Positions 15,201-16,455 of a stretch of DNA of 16,455 nt are shown here, piece after piece (within the stretch, counting starts at the first letter, position 1; every line of letters starts with the position of its first letter). A program made the translations under genes and the position numbers. This DNA is from an uncultured Oscillospiraceae bacterium (lineage in GTDB: Bacteria > Bacillota > Clostridia > Oscillospirales > Oscillospiraceae): the NCBI GenBank assembly GCA_934569195.1, contig CAKTKB010000024.1, positions 1 to 16,455 of the forward strand, read 5' to 3'. The notes beneath the pieces were generated by a model that did no database searches, was not told where the DNA came from, and worked only from the letters and a program-made list of their open reading frames with translations.

Positions 15201-15720
15201 GCTCCAGATAAAAGTGATCCGGCCCAAAGATTTCCGCCAGCTTCAGCGCATATGCCTTGGCGCTGTCATACTCCTCATGGATCAGGTACTGGGGAATGGC
15301 GCCTGCCAGGCAGGCCGACAGTGCTATCAGCCCCTCATGGTGCTGCCGCAAAAGCTCCAGATCCACCCGCGGCTTTCCGTAAAAGCCGTCAATAAACGCT
15401 CGGGAGACCAAAAAGCAAAGGTTTTCGTATCCCGTCCGGTTCTCGCAAAGCAGGACGAGATGGTATGGATCATTATCGATGCCGTGAATCCGGTCCGTCA
15501 TGCCCCGGCGGGCCACGTAAACCTCGCATCCGATGATGGGCTTGATCCCGGCGGCCTTTGCCGCCTTGTAGAAATCGATGCAGCCATACATGACGCCGTG
15601 GTCCGTTATGGCAATCGCGTCCTGCCCCAGCTCCTTTACCCGGTCCATCATCCGGTCGATCCGGCAGGCTCCGTCCAGCAGGCTGTATTCACTATGTACG
15701 TGCAGATGCACAAAGCTCAT
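12259..15720 (-). CDS. dnaE: DNA polymerase III subunit alpha (DnaE type)
   Basis: This is the catalytic subunit of a replicative C-family DNA polymerase. The 1153-residue protein has the DnaE order of domains. An N-terminal PHP domain (1-210) has His7, His9, Asp40-His41, Glu66, Cys137 and Asp205/His207 in the expected metal-site contexts. The palm holds the catalytic Pro-Asp-Phe-Asp-Thr-Asp-Phe (Asp398, Asp400) and Asp548 in Lys-Met-Asp-Phe-Leu-Gly. Fingers and tandem helix-hairpin-helix regions follow, then an OB-fold at about 980-1063 and a C-terminal domain. No inserted exonuclease domain is present, so it is DnaE and not PolC. The ATG at 15720 has GGAGGAGG upstream and overlaps the whiA stop as ATGA. 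Confidence 0.97.
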   Translation of the reverse strand: MSFVHLHVHSEYSLLDGACRIDRMMDRVKELGQDAIAITDHGVMYGCIDFYKAAKAAGIKPIIGCEVYVARRGMTDRIHGIDNDPYHLVLLCENRTGYENLCFLVSRAFIDGFYGKPRVDLELLRQHHEGLIALSACLAGAIPQYLIHEEYDSAKAYALKLAEIFGPDHFYLELQDHGIDLQRPVNQGVMRLARETGLPLVVTNDAHYLRKEDARMQDVLLCIQTGKTVDDPNRMKFQTEEFYLKSEQELRLLFPNCPEAFENTVRIAQRCNVEFTFHEYHLPSFPVPEGYTNEAFFRKLCEDGFRERYPDPPESYRERLAYEINVISTMGYVNYYLIVWDFIRYAKESGIPVGPGRGSGAASIVAYCMHITEVDPMKYALIFERFLNPERVSMPDFDTDFCQERRGEVIEYVMRKYGADHVAQIVTFGTMAARGAIRDVGRALNFSYAETDVVAKLVPTTPHITLKEAMEASPRLKEMYDSDERVRGLIDTARALEGMPRNSSTHAAGVVITADPVCTYVPLSRNDNTIVTQYTMTTIEELGLLKMDFLGLRNLTVIEDAQKDIRRLVPDFDIKTVPDDDAQTFAMLTEGKTQGVFQLESAGMTGVCVNMKASSIEDITAIVALYRPGPMDSIPTFIANKLDPSKIRYKTPRLEPILRVTYGCIVYQEQVIEIFRTLGGYTMGQADNIRRAISKKKMKIIAEERKTFVYGDSARNISGCIANGISEQAAQSIYDEIVDFANYAFNKAHAVCYAIVAYQTAYLKCHYPKQYMAALMTSVLDSAEKISGYISECKEMGIPTLPPDINHSEDPFVVEGDGIRFGLGAVRNLGHGLIRSIVARRQEGGPFRSLEDFVQRMGEGELNKRAVENLIKCGAMDGFGNHRSALLAVYETLMDSIAGSRRRNLEGQMGLFSLLPDGGQTDSIPIPDIPELSRGDLMVMEKETTGIYLSGHPMDDYRQYLTGSNVVPIAALTEEGSSYRDDQIVSVAGIVQNLKMKTTRNNSMMAYLTVEDDTAAIEMLAFSNVMNQYGGYLRENTPVVVTGRLSIREEKEPQIVINRARPITDYSQGERPDTERPQKVSYPPETRLYLRLPDQKGKLYPKIRSILNMFPGPYQAVLYFEDTRQRRGTHCDLAGSMLGELKRVLGEENIVLK

Positions 15721-16455
15721 TGCGCTACCTCCTCCGACAGCTGCACCAACCGCTGAAGCCGGTGGTTCATTGCGGGCTTGCTGATAGGCGGGTCCATGAG
15801 CGCCGCAAGCTCCGCCAGGGTAGATTCCGGGTTCTGCTCCCGCGCATTCGCCGCCTGCAGCAGCTTACCGGGAAGGTGCTCCAGCCTGCCCTGCATCCTG
15901 AGCGTGCGAATGGCCGCAAGCTGCTCCTGCGCAGCCTCCACGACCTTGGAAATATTTGCATCGTCGCAGTTGCAGCGGCGGTTCACCCGGTTGCTCAATT
16001 CCTTCTCCAGACGCGCCTCCATAATGCCCATGGCTGCCACCGGCGCACCCAGATAAGTCAAAAAGTCGCTGATCTGCTCGCTTTGCTTCAGATAGAGCAC
16101 CTGTCCGCCGCTCCGCGCCGCACTCTTCGGGTAAAAGCCCAGCACATCCTCCATCAATGTACAGGTCTCCCTGGCCACGCTCTGGTGGGTAGTCATCAGC
16201 TCAATATGATACCCCTTGCTCGGGTCCGTCACCGAGCCTCCCGCCAGAAACGCACCGCGCAGGAAGGCCGTCTTACAGCACGGCTCCTCAACAACCGGGA
16301 AATTCACATGAAGGGACAAGGTGCTCCGGCTGGAGAATCCGAAGGAATCCAAGATGGCATCCAGCTTTTTCGCCGTGTGAATCTGGAAAACGCATTTTCC
16401 CCGGCCGCCGTCCTCCGGCACCTGGTCAAACTCAAAACCGAATGCCTTCCGGAAC
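15717..16455 (-). CDS. whiA: DNA-binding protein WhiA (5' end outside the window)
   Basis: WhiA is a conserved Gram-positive DNA-binding protein with roles in cell division, chromosome segregation or sporulation, depending on the species. About 245 C-terminal residues are visible. The frame stays open to the window edge, so the true start is beyond 16455; the family is usually slightly over 300 residues. The LAGLIDADG-like domain shows the Leu-Arg-Gly-Ala-Phe-Leu-Ala-Gly-Gly-Ser-Val segment, and the C-terminal helix-turn-helix region (last ~85 residues) contains the Asn-Ile-x-Lys-Val-Val-x-Ala-Ala and Lys-Pro-Ala-Met-Asn-His-Arg motifs. It overlaps dnaE by four bases. Its commonly seen upstream neighbours (rapZ, yvcK-like) are not in view. 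Confidence 0.93.
   Translation of the reverse strand, partial: FRKAFGFEFDQVPEDGGRGKCVFQIHTAKKLDAILDSFGFSSRSTLSLHVNFPVVEEPCCKTAFLRGAFLAGGSVTDPSKGYHIELMTTHQSVARETCTLMEDVLGFYPKSAARSGGQVLYLKQSEQISDFLTYLGAPVAAMGIMEARLEKELSNRVNRRCNCDDANISKVVEAAQEQLAAIRTLRMQGRLEHLPGKLLQAANAREQNPESTLAELAALMDPPISKPAMNHRLQRLVQLSEEVAQ

Noticed and set aside
14203..15756. Plus-strand open frame of 517 codons opposite dnaE
   Set aside because: It is antisense to the conserved PHP and palm domains of dnaE. The length reflects codon bias, not a gene.

Overview
The window is chromosomal housekeeping DNA from a fairly GC-rich (not measured), low-GC-phylum-type anaerobe. It is most probably a clostridial cluster IV organism (Oscillospiraceae-like, in the broad neighbourhood of Flavonifractor, Oscillibacter or Lawsonibacter). 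The reasons are the Firmicutes-style L10 leader attenuator, the DUF1385-prmC pair, a WhiA-DnaE pair, strong AGGAGG ribosome binding sites, and no genes typical of Gram-negative bacteria. The genus is an inference; no rRNA is present.

Layout. (1) 1-2058, plus strand: the end of rplK (only its last codons), rplA, then a strong promoter with a structured L10-binding leader and attenuator, rplJ and rplL, closed by a terminator. The usual rpoB-rpoC do not follow. (2) 2080-2889, plus strand: one unrecognised multi-pass membrane protein. (3) 2890-3231: a 342-base convergent intergenic region built from palindromes and inverted repeats. It looks like a mobile or repeated intergenic element plus a terminator. 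(4) 3232-12182, minus strand: nine tightly packed genes that look like one operon. In transcription order they are a calcium-motif (FG-GAP-like) lipoprotein, an OmpR-family response regulator, its sensor kinase, a DUF1385 membrane protein, prmC, recA, recX, rimO and pgsA. An extended -10 promoter lies just upstream at 12229-12237. (5) 12259-16455, minus strand: dnaE (complete), preceded by and overlapping whiA (5' end outside the window).

How it fits together. The ribosomal block is self-regulated: an L1-type site precedes rplA, and an L10-responsive terminator/antiterminator precedes rplJL. The nine-gene operon places an envelope-sensing module (surface lipoprotein, kinase, regulator) ahead of translation-related methylation (PrmC), recombination (RecA, RecX), ribosome modification (RimO) and phospholipid synthesis (PgsA). 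Gaps are 14 bases or less and several genes overlap, so these products are probably co-expressed.

I see no CRISPR array, prophage, defence island, tRNA or rRNA. The least ordinary items are the lipoprotein with about five evenly spaced Asp-rich repeats coupled to the two-component system, the palindromic element at 2896-3211, and the detailed attenuator at 941-1040.
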